DNA from: Paraburkholderia saeva
GTDB taxonomy: Bacteria; Pseudomonadota; Gammaproteobacteria; Burkholderiales; Burkholderiaceae
Direction of reading: 5' to 3'
Assembly: GCF_907164555.1 (NCBI RefSeq)
Contig: NZ_CAJQZC010000005.1
Location: forward strand, 372,001 to 436,000
Length of the DNA stretch: 64,000 nt
The notes beneath the pieces were generated by a model that saw nothing but the letters and a program-made list of their open reading frames with translations, did no database searches and was not told the origin of the DNA. A program made the position numbers and the translations under genes. Positions 33,040 to 41,957 of this stretch are shown piece after piece. How positions within the stretch are numbered: the first letter of the stretch is position 1; every line of letters begins with the position of its first letter.

Positions 33040-33504
33040 ATGGCGAGCTACAAAAAAATCCTGCTGTGCTACGACGGCTCGCGCGAAGGCCGCAAGGCGC
33101 TACGTTGCGGCGCTGACCTTGCACTGGACCTGAAAGCCGAGACGCACCTGCTCTCGGTTGTCGATATGCGTTCGAGCATCGCGCAAAGCGCGGGGCTGCT
33201 CACCGATGTGGCCTGCGGCCGCTTTGAAGACACCGCCCGCGACATTCTCCAGGAAGGCGTGACCTGGCTCACCGAGCGTGGGGTCCAGGCGCACGGGCAT
33301 TTTGCGTTCGGGCATCCGATCGACGAAATCGCCAATCTGGCGAACCAGTTGCAGGTCGATCTGGTCGTGGTCGGCCACCGCTGCCGTACGGGACTCTCGC
33401 GATGGTGGATGGGCGCGGGCAACACGCCGCTCCTCGACCGCGTCTCGTGCAGCATTCTGGTTGCATGCTCGTCGGTGGAAGAGCAGCAACAGGCGGCGGC
33501 CTGA
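33040..33504 (+). CDS. Universal stress protein (UspA family)
   Basis: The 154-residue cytosolic protein has a UspA opening (MASYKKILLCYDGSREGRKAL), a middle helix-strand region (EGVTWLTERGVQAHGHFAFGHP) and the nucleotide-binding end VDLVVVGHRCRTGLSRWWMG...NTPLLDRVSCSILVA. The G-x2-G-x9-G pattern of ATP-binding Usp proteins is partly changed (GHRCRTG...GAGNT), so ATP binding is likely but not certain. Family members are induced by stress. A GGGAGATGACC stretch serves as ribosome binding site; an ATG two codons upstream is possible. Confidence 0.88.
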   Translation: MASYKKILLCYDGSREGRKALRCGADLALDLKAETHLLSVVDMRSSIAQSAGLLTDVACGRFEDTARDILQEGVTWLTERGVQAHGHFAFGHPIDEIANLANQLQVDLVVVGHRCRTGLSRWWMGAGNTPLLDRVSCSILVACSSVEEQQQAAA

Positions 33505-33518
33505 GCTTTCAAACGGCC

Positions 33519-34184
33519 TCAGGGTTCGGACGCAGTTCCGCCGTTGAGATCGACGGCGGACAGCTTCCACGAAAAGAGTCCATCGCGGCGCAGAATCGCG
33601 GAATAGCGCGTATCGCCGACGCCATGCTGATACGTCACCACAAACTCGTTGATCCCGCGATACGCCGCCGTGGTTTGCGGCGGCTGGGGCGGCGTCTGCC
33701 GGGCTGACGCAGCGGAACCAGCGGCAGCCGCGGGCGCGGTTGCCGTTCCAGCGGGCGGTGCCTCGGCCGTACCACCCGCCGCAGGCTCCGGTGGTCGTTC
33801 GCCGGGTTCACCGCGCGGCGGCATGCCATTCAGCAACGCAGCGACGCCATCGGGCGTCGCGTACGCATCTACCAGCGGACCAATCAACGCAACGCCGATC
33901 ATCGCGCCGATCGCGGCAAGCGGATTGCCGTTGTGTTGAGCATCGAGCCGTCGCGCCAGCAGACCGGTGACCTGCTGCTTCAGGCTCTCGCGCAGCGCCG
34001 GAAAGTCCACGTATTCATTGACCGTTTCGGCGTCGCGGGCATCGGCGGCCCGCTTGAGGCGATCGAGCGCGACGTATGCCGACGCATAACCATATCCAAG
34101 CGCCGCGACGCCAACGATTACGATGATCGTGATCAAAAATGCGCGAAACGACCGACGATTTCGTGCGGGTACCGAAACACTCAT
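33519..34184 (-). CDS. DUF2939 family membrane-anchored protein
   Basis: The 221-residue protein has a single N-terminal membrane segment (FLITIIVIVGVAALGYGYASAYVA, about 15-38) followed by ALDRLKRAADARDAETVNEYVDFPALRESLKQQV. This block (A..R.A...D.......VDF..LR..LK) is the DUF2939 hallmark. A long Pro/Ala/Gly linker (about 125-165) precedes a C-terminal strand domain (YSAILRRDGLFSWKLSAVDL). The soluble part is probably periplasmic. Function is not known. It converges on the universal stress gene with only 14 nt between stops. Confidence 0.82.
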   Translation of the reverse strand: MSVSVPARNRRSFRAFLITIIVIVGVAALGYGYASAYVALDRLKRAADARDAETVNEYVDFPALRESLKQQVTGLLARRLDAQHNGNPLAAIGAMIGVALIGPLVDAYATPDGVAALLNGMPPRGEPGERPPEPAAGGTAEAPPAGTATAPAAAAGSAASARQTPPQPPQTTAAYRGINEFVVTYQHGVGDTRYSAILRRDGLFSWKLSAVDLNGGTASEP

Positions 34185-34301
34185 AAGGTGCGAATCTCCG
34201 TTAAACGTGATCTAACGTTGACCGCAACGAAACGGAAACGATCCCGTGCAGCGCCCAACACGGCGACATGACCGCAGGAAACCGCGTTAGCAAGACTTCA
34301 G

Positions 34302-34643
34302 TTATTCGAACAGCGCGCCCTGCATGGCTGCGCTTTCTTCAGCGATACAGCGGTCGATCATGTTGCAGACCGCGTCGACCGTTCCAACCATGATGAGCCG
34401 CGACGGCCCGTGATACACGCGCACCGGCGCGCGCCGACCCGGCTCCGCATTCAGCCCGGAATTCAGCGAAACCCGCGCGAACGCCGGCATGGCGGAGGGC
34501 AGCGTGGGCGCTTCAGGCGTTGAAACGCGCTCGAAGAGCGACGGCGCGCGGAGCGCGTCGAGCGCGCCGCACGGCACCAGGTTGCGCAGATGACGCAGAC
34601 GTCCGAACTGACGGAAAGGGAGCAGGCGGGCAAGGCGTTCCAT
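34302..34643 (-). CDS. Hypothetical protein encoded directly downstream of lexA
   Basis: The 113-residue product starts MERLARLLPFRQFGRLRHLR, with a basic, possibly amphipathic N-terminus. It then has a Pro-rich section and a C-terminal part with VRVYHGPSRLIMVGTVDAVCNMIDRCIAEESAAMQG. No family is recognised. It begins 19 nt after the lexA stop on the same strand and follows a TGGAGAG ribosome binding site, so it should be co-transcribed with lexA and induced by DNA damage. A SulA-like division inhibitor or other SOS product is conceivable, but the sequence gives no direct sign of it. Confidence 0.6.
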   Translation of the reverse strand: MERLARLLPFRQFGRLRHLRNLVPCGALDALRAPSLFERVSTPEAPTLPSAMPAFARVSLNSGLNAEPGRRAPVRVYHGPSRLIMVGTVDAVCNMIDRCIAEESAAMQGALFE

Positions 34644-34662
34644 GTGACTCTCCAGGCAAAGT

Positions 34663-35313
34663 TCAGAATTCAGTCGGGCGAATCAGCCCGACTGCAATGC
34701 CTTCGAGCGCAAATTCCCCGCTGCCGGCCTGAACAAAGATGTTGTCGTAATCGGGGTTCTCGGCGATCAGCTCGATCCCGTCCGGACGGCGCTTCAGGCG
34801 CTTCACCGTGACGTCGTCGCCAATCCGGGCCACGATGATCTGCCCGTCTTTCGCTTCGCTTTTCTTCTGAACGGCGAGCAGATCGCCGTCGAAAATGCCT
34901 GCGTCGCGCATCGACAGCCCGCGGACCTTCAGCAGGTAATCGGGTTTGCTCGAAAAGAGCGCCGGGTCGCACGCGTAATGCTGCGAGATATGTTCCTGCG
35001 CGAGGATCGGGCTGCCGGCAGCAACCCGGCCGATCAGCGGCAGCGACAGCTGCATGATGCTCGAGTGCGGCAGCGTGAACTGGTAGGGGCTGTCATCTGA
35101 GCCCGACAGCAGACGGATGCCGCGCGAGGCGCCCGCTGCAAGCTCGATCACGCCCTTGCGCGCCAGCGCGCGCAGATGTTCTTCCGCCGAGTTCGCCGAA
35201 CTGAAACCGAGTTCGGCGGCAATCTCCGCGCGGGTGGGCGGAAAGCCGGTGCGTTCGATCGCCCGGCGGATCAGATCGAAAACCTGCTGCTGTCGTGCGG
35301 TGAGTTTGGTCAT
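34663..35313 (-). CDS. lexA: LexA repressor
   Basis: The 216-residue repressor of the SOS response has its N-terminal winged helix ([20 protein letters not shown], then [25 protein letters not shown]) and C-terminal S24 domain. The cleavage site is Ala99-Gly100 ([10 protein letters not shown]). The catalytic pair is Ser134 ([15 protein letters not shown]) and Lys171 (VTVKRLKR). RecA bound to single-stranded DNA triggers self-cleavage. Two SOS boxes lie immediately upstream, so lexA represses itself. The start at 35313 removes an unsupported 20-residue extension. Confidence 0.98.
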   Translation of the reverse strand: MTKLTARQQQVFDLIRRAIERTGFPPTRAEIAAELGFSSANSAEEHLRALARKGVIELAAGASRGIRLLSGSDDSPYQFTLPHSSIMQLSLPLIGRVAAGSPILAQEHISQHYACDPALFSSKPDYLLKVRGLSMRDAGIFDGDLLAVQKKSEAKDGQIIVARIGDDVTVKRLKRRPDGIELIAENPDYDNIFVQAGSGEFALEGIAVGLIRPTEF

Positions 35314-35320
35314 GGCGCCA

Positions 35321-35356
35321 CTGTATGGATGAACAGGTGACTGTATTTTTATACAG
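35321..35356 (-). promoter_or_regulatory. Two LexA binding sites (SOS boxes) before lexA
   Basis: CTGTATTTTTATACAG at 35341-35356 is a perfect CTGT-N8-ACAG palindrome. A second box, CTGTATGGATGAACAG, lies at 35321-35336, 7 nt before the lexA start and 4 nt from the first. Together they imply two LexA dimers on the lexA promoter. Confidence 0.93.
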
Positions 35357-35606
35357 TACGCGGCGCATTTCAAGCTTTACTTTAAGTTCGGCCAGACCGG
35401 TGCCACCGGAACAGCGGTTTTCGGCGCTATCGCACCCGGATTCGCGTCGCAACGCCGCACCGGGCGGTCGTTACCACTTTTAAGTATTAAAGAATGAAGA
35501 ACAATTATTTTTAATGATGAAAGCCCTTCGATAGACTGGCCCTCAATCGATGCAAAGCAACGCACACACGCCGCAATAACGAAAGAACAAACCGGAGAAA
35601 TCGGAA

Positions 35607-36644
35607 ATGAGCAGCAGCACGGGGCTGGCACGCAGGACACGAAAAATCGTCACGGCGCTTGCGCTGGGCGTCGCGGCAGCAGCCGGTTTCGCCGGTCAGG
35701 CTCACGCGGCGGATACGACACTGCTGAACGTTTCGTACGACCCGACGCGCGAGCTGTATCAGGACGTCAACCAGGCGTTCGGCAAGGAATGGAAGGCGAA
35801 GACCGGCGAGCAGGTCACGTTCAAGCAGTCGCACGGCGGCTCGGGTGCGCAGGCGCGCTCGGTGCTCGACGGGTTGCAGGCGGATGTCGTGACACTCGCG
35901 CTCGCTTATGACATCGACGCGCTCGCTAACAAAGGCCTCATCGACAAGGGCTGGCAGAAGCGTCTGCCGGACAACGCGTCGCCGTACACGTCGACGATCG
36001 TGTTTCTCGTGCGCAAGGGCAACCCGAAGCACATCAAGGATTGGGACGATCTCGTGAAGCCGGGTGTGTCGATCGTGACGCCGAACCCCAAGACATCGGG
36101 CGGTGCGCGCTGGAACTATCTGGCCGCGTGGGCGTACGCCGAACATCAGCCGGGCGGCAACGACCAGAAGGCGAAAGAATTTGTCGGCAAGCTTTACAAG
36201 AATGCGGGCGTTCTCGACTCTGGCGCGCGCGGTGCGACGACGAGCTTCGTGCAACGCGATATCGGCGACGTGCTGATTGCGTGGGAAAACGAAGCGTTCC
36301 TGTCGGTCAAGGAATTCGGCACCGACAAGTTCGAGATCGTCGTGCCTTCGGTGAGCATCCTGGCCGAGCCGCCGGTCGCGGTGGTCGACAAGGTCGTCGA
36401 TAAACACGGCACGCGCAAGCTGGCCGAGGCATACCTGAACTTCCTGTATAGCGACGAAGGTCAGGAAATCGCCGCGAAGAACTTCTACCGGCCGCGTTCG
36501 AACAAGGTGCCGGCTGCGCTGACGGCGAAGTTTCCGAAGCTGAAGCTTTACACCATCGACGACAGCTTCGGCGGTTGGGCCAACGCGCAGAAGACTCACT
36601 TCGCGGACGGCGGCGTCTTCGACTCGATCTATCAGCCGCAGTGA
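35607..36644 (+). CDS. sbp: Periplasmic sulfate-binding protein
   Basis: The 345-residue protein has a signal peptide ([20 protein letters not shown]..., cut at AHA-ADT near residue 35). The mature start [20 protein letters not shown] is the classic Sbp/CysP opening, followed by [50 protein letters not shown] and [12 protein letters not shown]. It captures sulfate (or thiosulfate) for the CysTWA importer. The region before it (35455-35540) is A+T-rich, suited to CysB-dependent activation. It precedes cysT by 166 nt with a hairpin between, which can keep sbp expression higher than that of the permease genes. Confidence 0.95.
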   Translation: MSSSTGLARRTRKIVTALALGVAAAAGFAGQAHAADTTLLNVSYDPTRELYQDVNQAFGKEWKAKTGEQVTFKQSHGGSGAQARSVLDGLQADVVTLALAYDIDALANKGLIDKGWQKRLPDNASPYTSTIVFLVRKGNPKHIKDWDDLVKPGVSIVTPNPKTSGGARWNYLAAWAYAEHQPGGNDQKAKEFVGKLYKNAGVLDSGARGATTSFVQRDIGDVLIAWENEAFLSVKEFGTDKFEIVVPSVSILAEPPVAVVDKVVDKHGTRKLAEAYLNFLYSDEGQEIAAKNFYRPRSNKVPAALTAKFPKLKLYTIDDSFGGWANAQKTHFADGGVFDSIYQPQ

Positions 36645-36679
36645 AGTGACGTAGCGATGGATGAGGATCAGCAGTAAAG

Positions 36680-36714
36680 CCAGAAAGGCGCGCCCGTAGG
36701 GTGCGCCTTTCTGG
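36680..36714 (+). terminator. Hairpin between sbp and cysT (attenuating terminator)
   Basis: CCAGAAAGGCGC (36680-36691) pairs with GCGCCTTTCTGG (36703-36714) around an 11-nt loop. There is no T tract after it, so partial read-through into cysT is expected. Confidence 0.7.
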
Positions 36715-36810
36715 CGAGATGGACCCCGACGTTTCAACCCGGCCAGATCCGCTTTTTTCATGTCTCGAGCGTGAAGCAAAAGCGGTTCGAGCCCCGAACG
36801 AGCATCCAGC

Positions 36811-37725
36811 ATGACGACGTTGACCTTCCGCAAGCCGAGCGCGTTACCCGGCTTCGGCCTGACACTTGGCATCACGGTGGCGTATCTGAGCCTCGTGGTG
36901 CTGATTCCGCTTGCCGCCACCTTCCTGAAAACCGCGACGCTCGACTGGTCGCAGTTCGTGCGCGCCGTGACATCGCCGCGCGTGCTCGCGTCGTACCGGC
37001 TGACGTTTTTCGCCGCGCTGGGCGGCGCGCTGATCAACGCCGTGTTCGGCTTTCTCGTCGCGTGGGTGCTGGTGCGCTATACGTTTCCGTTCAGACGTCT
37101 CGTCGATGCCGTGGTCGATCTGCCGTTCGCGCTGCCGACGTCCGTGGCCGGCATTTCGCTTGCCGCCGTGTATGCGAGCAACGGCTGGCTCGGACAGTTT
37201 CTCGTGCCGCTCGGCATCAAGGTCGCGTTCACGCCGGCGGGTGTGCTGGTCGCGCTGACGTTCATCGGTCTGCCGTTCGTCGTGCGCACCGTGCAGCCGG
37301 TGCTGGAGGAATTCGAGCGCGAGCAGGAAGAAGCCGCCGCCTGCCTTGGTGCGTCGCGCTGGCTGACGTTTCGCCGGGTGGTGCTGCCCGCCGTTTTCCC
37401 CGCACTGCTGACGGGGTTTGCGCTCGCCTTCGCCCGTGCACTCGGCGAATATGGCTCGGTGATTTTCATCGCGGGCAACGTGCCGATGAAATCTGAAATC
37501 ACGTCGCTCCTCATCATCACGAAGCTCGAGCAGTACGACTATGCGGGCGCCACGGCGCTCGCGGTCGTCATGCTGGTCGTGTCGTTCCTGATGCTGCTCC
37601 TCATCAATACGTTGCAGTGGTATCTGCAACGGCGCACGAGTCGCGGCGCGTCCGGGCCGCAGGTGCCCCCGGGGTCGCACACAGGCAGTGCGGCACATGC
37701 AGTCGTGGCCGGAGGTGCGCAATGA
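36811..37725 (+). CDS. cysT: Sulfate/thiosulfate ABC transporter permease CysT
   Basis: The 304-residue inner-membrane protein has six hydrophobic segments. The CysT blocks include [40 protein letters not shown], and the permease EAA loop [41 protein letters not shown] (each under one conserved stretch). It pairs with CysW in the sulfate channel. Its C-terminus is longer than in E. coli (an extra Gly/Ser/Pro-rich tail). The stop overlaps the cysW start by 4 nt (ATGA). Confidence 0.94.
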   Translation: MTTLTFRKPSALPGFGLTLGITVAYLSLVVLIPLAATFLKTATLDWSQFVRAVTSPRVLASYRLTFFAALGGALINAVFGFLVAWVLVRYTFPFRRLVDAVVDLPFALPTSVAGISLAAVYASNGWLGQFLVPLGIKVAFTPAGVLVALTFIGLPFVVRTVQPVLEEFEREQEEAAACLGASRWLTFRRVVLPAVFPALLTGFALAFARALGEYGSVIFIAGNVPMKSEITSLLIITKLEQYDYAGATALAVVMLVVSFLMLLLINTLQWYLQRRTSRGASGPQVPPGSHTGSAAHAVVAGGAQ

Positions 37726-38687
37726 GCGATTCCGTGACGACCGTCTCACGCAATACCCGCGGCGCCCAGACCGCCAGCCGTCGCCCCGATCCCGTGACGG
37801 AATCGCGCGTGGTCCGCTGGCTGCTGGTCGGCATTGCGCTGCTGTTTCTCGCGCTGTTTCTGGTCGTGCCGCTCGTGGCGGTGTTCTATCAGGCGCTCAG
37901 CAAGGGCATCGGCTTCTACTTCGAGTCGCTCGCCGATCCGGACGCGCTGTCGGCCATCAAGCTCACCGTGATCACCGCGGCGATCGCCGTGCCGCTGAAC
38001 CTCGTGTTCGGACTGGCCGCCTCGTGGTGTATCGCGAAGTTCGAATTCCGCGGCAAGGCGCTCCTCACGACGCTCATCGATCTGCCGTTTTCCGTGTCGC
38101 CGGTGATCTCGGGTTTGATCTATGTGCTGATGTTCGGCGCGCAAGGCTGGTTCGGGCCGTGGCTCGAAGCGCATAACGTGCAGATCATCTTCGCCGTGCC
38201 GGGCATCGTGCTCGCGACGATCTTCGTTACGTTCCCGTTCGTCGCGCGCGAGCTGATTCCGCTGATGCAGGCGCAGGGTAACGATGAGGAAGAGGCGGCG
38301 CACGTGCTCGGCGCATCGGGCTGGCAGATATTTCGCCGTGTCACGCTGCCGAACGTTCGCTGGGGTCTGCTGTACGGCGTGATTCTCTGTAACGCGCGTG
38401 CGATGGGCGAATTCGGCGCGGTGTCGGTAGTGTCGGGCCATATTCGCGGGCAGACCGACACGATGCCGCTGCACGTCGAGATTCTCTACAACGAATACAA
38501 CTTTTCCGCGGCGTTTGCCGTGGCCTCCGTGCTCGCGCTGCTCGCGCTCGTCACGCTGGCCCTGAAGCTGCTCGCGGAGCGTCATCTTTCGGCGGAGCAG
38601 GCCGATGCGCGGGCTGTGCCCGCGCACGCCGGTCCCGTCACCCCGTCGCCGGCACCGTCGCATGCGGCCAGCCGTCCGGTTCAGTAA
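37722..38687 (+). CDS. cysW: Sulfate/thiosulfate ABC transporter permease CysW
   Basis: The 321-residue membrane protein contains [45 protein letters not shown] (the CysW form of the DLPFxxxP block), and the EAA loop [31 protein letters not shown], followed by [20 protein letters not shown]. It forms the second half of the sulfate channel. The ATG at 37722 overlaps the cysT stop. N- and C-terminal ends (about 30 residues each) are longer and less ordered than in enteric CysW. cysA follows after 12 nt. Confidence 0.94.
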   Translation: MSDSVTTVSRNTRGAQTASRRPDPVTESRVVRWLLVGIALLFLALFLVVPLVAVFYQALSKGIGFYFESLADPDALSAIKLTVITAAIAVPLNLVFGLAASWCIAKFEFRGKALLTTLIDLPFSVSPVISGLIYVLMFGAQGWFGPWLEAHNVQIIFAVPGIVLATIFVTFPFVARELIPLMQAQGNDEEEAAHVLGASGWQIFRRVTLPNVRWGLLYGVILCNARAMGEFGAVSVVSGHIRGQTDTMPLHVEILYNEYNFSAAFAVASVLALLALVTLALKLLAERHLSAEQADARAVPAHAGPVTPSPAPSHAASRPVQ

Positions 38688-38699
38688 GGAGAGCAGCAC

Positions 38700-39758
38700 A
38701 TGGGCATCACCGTTCGTAACCTGCAGAAGCGCTTTGGCGATTTCACCGCGCTCGACAACGTGTCGCTCGATTTTCCGCCGGGTGAACTCGTCGCGCTGCT
38801 CGGACCCTCCGGCTGTGGCAAGACCACGCTGCTGCGTGTGATCGCGGGCCTCGAATACGCCGACGCCGGGCAGGTCGTGCTGCAAGGTCAGGATGTCGCC
38901 GAAGTCGGTGCGCGTGAGCGGCAGGTCGGCTTCGTGTTCCAGCATTACGCGCTGTTCCGTCACATGACGGTGTTCGAAAACGTCGCGTTCGGTCTGCGCG
39001 TGAAGCCGCGGAAGGAGCGGCCGTCGGAAGCGGTGATCCGCGAGAAAGTGCATGAACTGCTGAAGCTCGTGCAGCTCGACTGGCTCGCGCAACGCTTTCC
39101 TTCGGAGCTGTCGGGCGGCCAGCGTCAGCGGATCGCGCTCGCACGTGCGCTCGCTGTCGAACCCAAAGTGCTGCTGCTCGACGAGCCGTTCGGCGCGCTC
39201 GACGCGAAGGTCCGCAAGGAACTGCGCAGCTGGCTGCGGCGCCTGCACGACGACCTGCATATCTCGACGATCTTCGTCACGCACGACCAGGAAGAAGCGC
39301 TCGAAGTGGCGGACCGCATCGTGGTGCTCAATCACGGGCACGTGGAGCAGGTCGGCAGTCCGCAGGACGTGTACGACCATCCGCAGACGTCGTTCGTCTA
39401 CGAGTTCCTCGGCGCGGCGAACCGTCTGCATGGCAAGGTGGATGGCGGCGGATTCGTGGTCGACGGTGCCGCATTGCCGATTTCGGTGGCGGCCGGTTTC
39501 GAAGGCCCGGCGTTCGCGTATGTACGTCCGCACGATCTGGCGTTGTACCCGAAGGCGGATAGCCACCGCGACGGCATCACGGTCGGCGTGCGCCGGGTCG
39601 TGACGCTCGGCGGTTCGGTGCGCGTCGAGCTCGAAGGACACGAGGGGCGCGTGCTCGAAGCCGAGCTTGACCGGGAGGCGTGGCGCGAACTGCGTCTGAA
39701 TGTCGGCGATGGCGTGACGGCCGTGCCGCGCGCGCTGCGTGTGTTTCCCGCGCACTGA
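38700..39758 (+). CDS. cysA: Sulfate/thiosulfate import ATP-binding protein CysA
   Basis: The 352-residue ATPase has Walker [22 protein letters not shown]-loop [21 protein letters not shown], signature [15 protein letters not shown], Walker [20 protein letters not shown] and H-loop [15 protein letters not shown]. The C-terminal part ([12 protein letters not shown]..., [26 protein letters not shown]) is the TOBE-like regulatory domain of CysA. It starts 12 nt after cysW with an AAGGAGAG ribosome binding site. It powers sulfate uptake with CysT, CysW and Sbp. Confidence 0.96.
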   Translation: MGITVRNLQKRFGDFTALDNVSLDFPPGELVALLGPSGCGKTTLLRVIAGLEYADAGQVVLQGQDVAEVGARERQVGFVFQHYALFRHMTVFENVAFGLRVKPRKERPSEAVIREKVHELLKLVQLDWLAQRFPSELSGGQRQRIALARALAVEPKVLLLDEPFGALDAKVRKELRSWLRRLHDDLHISTIFVTHDQEEALEVADRIVVLNHGHVEQVGSPQDVYDHPQTSFVYEFLGAANRLHGKVDGGGFVVDGAALPISVAAGFEGPAFAYVRPHDLALYPKADSHRDGITVGVRRVVTLGGSVRVELEGHEGRVLEAELDREAWRELRLNVGDGVTAVPRALRVFPAH

Positions 39759-39815
39759 CCGTACCTCACACGTTCACTACACCAACTTAACTTCGGCTGT
39801 ACCGGAGACAAGAAC

Positions 39816-40742
39816 ATGAATTTCCAGCAACTGCGTTTTGTGCGCGAAGCGGTGCGCCAGAACATGAACCTGACTGAAGTGGCGAACGTGCTGTACACGT
39901 CGCAGTCGGGCGTGTCGAAACAGATCAAGGACCTCGAGGACGAACTCGGCGTCGATATCTTCATCCGTCGCGGCAAACGGCTGACGGGTCTGACCGAGCC
40001 CGGCAAGGCGGTGCATCAGCTGATCGAGCGGATGCTGCTCGATGCGGAGAACCTGCGCCGTGTCGCGCGTCAGTTCGCCGATCAGGACAGCGGCCATCTG
40101 GTCGTCGCTACGACGCACACGCAGGCTCGCTACGCGCTGCCGAAGGTGATCCGCCAGTTCACGGAAGTGTTCCCGAAGGTGCATCTCGCGCTGCGTCAGG
40201 GCAGCCCGCAGCAGATCGCGCAGATGATCATCAACGGCGAAGCGGACATCGGCATTTCGACCGAAGCGCTCGACCGCTATCCGGACATCGTCACGTTCCC
40301 GTGCTATTCGTGGCATCACGTGGTGGTGGTGCCGAAGGGCCATCCGCTCGTCGGCCGGCCGAACCTGACGCTCGATGAAATCGCCGAATTTCCGATTGTC
40401 ACCTACGACCAGGATTTCACCGGCCGCTCGCATATCGACCAGGCGTTCGCGAAGGCGGGCGCATTGCCCGACGTCGTGCTGACCGCCATCGACGCCGACG
40501 TGATCAAGACGTACGTCGAACTCGGCATGGGCATCGGCATCGTCGCGGCGATGGCCTACGATCCGAAGCGCGATACTGAACTCGTCGCGCTCGATACGCA
40601 GCATCTGTTCGAGGCGAGCACGACGCGCGTCGGGCTGCGCAAGGGCGCGTTCCTGCGCGCGTACGCGTACCGCCTGATCGAAATGTTCGCGCCGCAGCTG
40701 AACGAAACAGAAATCGCGGCACAGTTGCGCGAGGCGGCCTGA
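39816..40742 (+). CDS. cysB: LysR-type sulfur regulator CysB
   Basis: The 308-residue protein has the CysB-specific helix-turn-helix MNFQQLRFVREAVRQNMNLTEVANVLYTSQSGVSKQIKDLEDELG (read in pieces of conserved positions). The inducer-binding part contains TTHTQARYALPKVIRQFTEVFP and GEADIGISTEAL, both typical of CysB/Cbl. CysB activates sulfate and sulfonate uptake genes when O- or N-acetylserine accumulates. The location right after cysA, and the ssu operon in the same window, suggest it controls both; Cbl cannot be excluded by sequence alone. Confidence 0.93.
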   Translation: MNFQQLRFVREAVRQNMNLTEVANVLYTSQSGVSKQIKDLEDELGVDIFIRRGKRLTGLTEPGKAVHQLIERMLLDAENLRRVARQFADQDSGHLVVATTHTQARYALPKVIRQFTEVFPKVHLALRQGSPQQIAQMIINGEADIGISTEALDRYPDIVTFPCYSWHHVVVVPKGHPLVGRPNLTLDEIAEFPIVTYDQDFTGRSHIDQAFAKAGALPDVVLTAIDADVIKTYVELGMGIGIVAAMAYDPKRDTELVALDTQHLFEASTTRVGLRKGAFLRAYAYRLIEMFAPQLNETEIAAQLREAA

Positions 40743-40813
40743 TCGGCGTTCGTGCCGGCAGTGGGGAAAGCATGCGCCCGGGCGTACGTCGCGCATCGCT
40801 TACAATCGGCGCC

Positions 40814-41845
40814 ATGAATACTTCCACTTCTTCTTCCGGCGCGGCGCCGTCGAACGGTCTGCCGCGCATCGCCGTGCTCGCGACGGGCGGCACGATCGCG
40901 GGTTCCGCCGCCGATGCCACGAATACCGCTGGCTATCAGGCGGGCGTGGTCGGCGTCGACCGGCTGCTCGCGGCGGTTCCGGCGCTCTCCGATGTCGCGC
41001 AGGTACAGGCCGGGCAGGTCGCGAGCATCGACAGCAAGGACATGGCGCTCACGCTGTGGACCACGCTCGCGCAACGCGTGAACACGCTGCTCGCAAGCGA
41101 TGACATCGATGGCGTCGTCATCACGCACGGCACCGATACGCTCGAAGAAACCGCCTATCTGCTGCATCTCACAGTGAAGAGCACGAAGCCGGTGGTGCTG
41201 ACTGCCGCGATGCGGCCATCGACGGCGCTTTCCGCCGATGGCCCGCTCAACCTGCTGAACGCGGTCGTGGTCGCCGCCAGCGCCGCCGCGCACGGGCAGG
41301 GCGTGCTCGTCGCGGTCAATAACCGGATCCACAGCGCGCGCGACGTCGTGAAGACCAGCACGTTCGCGCTCGACGCGTTCCAGTCGCCCGAAGTGGGCGC
41401 GCTGGGCTGGGTGCAGGACGGGCGCGTCGAGTTCCAGCGCAGCGTCGTGCGCGCCCACACGGTCGCCACCGAATTCGTGATCGGCGCGACATGGCCGGGC
41501 GTGGACATTGTCACGAGTTACGCGGGCGTGTCGCGCGTGGCCGTCGATGCACTCGTCATGGCGGGCGTGCGCGGTATCGTGGTCGCGGGCACCGGGAACG
41601 GCTCGATCCATACGTCGCTCCAGCAGGCGCTCGCCGACGCCGTATCGCAGGGCGTGGCCGTCGTGCGTGCGTCGCGGGTCGGCTCGGGGCACGTGATGCG
41701 CAACGGCGCTGCGCCGGACGATACGCTCGGTTTTGTCGCCGCGAACGGGCTGAACCCGTACAAATCGCGTGTGCTGCTGATGCTGGCGCTCGCCGCCGGT
41801 GGCGCCGGCCCGGTCGTGCTGCAGCGCGCGTTCGATACGTACTAG
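40814..41845 (+). CDS. L-asparaginase (type II-like)
   Basis: The 343-residue enzyme has both signature motifs: IAVLATGGTIAGSA (first catalytic Thr) and VVITHGTDTLEETAYLL (second Thr, Asp). Later blocks LTAAMRPSTALSADGPLNLLNAV and VVAGTGNGSIHTSL are also typical, the second being the closing active-site segment. It hydrolyses asparagine to aspartate and ammonia. No signal peptide is visible, so a cytosolic place is more likely than the periplasmic one usual for type II. A TACAAT hexamer at 40802 may be the -10 element of its promoter. Confidence 0.9.
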   Translation: MNTSTSSSGAAPSNGLPRIAVLATGGTIAGSAADATNTAGYQAGVVGVDRLLAAVPALSDVAQVQAGQVASIDSKDMALTLWTTLAQRVNTLLASDDIDGVVITHGTDTLEETAYLLHLTVKSTKPVVLTAAMRPSTALSADGPLNLLNAVVVAASAAAHGQGVLVAVNNRIHSARDVVKTSTFALDAFQSPEVGALGWVQDGRVEFQRSVVRAHTVATEFVIGATWPGVDIVTSYAGVSRVAVDALVMAGVRGIVVAGTGNGSIHTSLQQALADAVSQGVAVVRASRVGSGHVMRNGAAPDDTLGFVAANGLNPYKSRVLLMLALAAGGAGPVVLQRAFDTY

Positions 41846-41957
41846 GCGCCCGTGGAGCGGCGGCGCGGTGCGAGCTTTCCCCGTCTGTGAGGTAACCCAC
41901 GCGGTTTGCCGGCTTTTCGTGCCAGGATGATGCTCATACCGTCCATCGTGGCACCCA

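Noticed and set aside
35511..37037. Minus-strand open frame of 508 codons opposite sbp
   Set aside because: Antisense shadow of sbp, a clear gene with signal peptide and family motifs.
37746..39755. Minus-strand open frame of 669 codons opposite cysW and cysA
   Set aside because: Antisense shadow of clear transporter genes, with Arg/His/Asp-rich composition.
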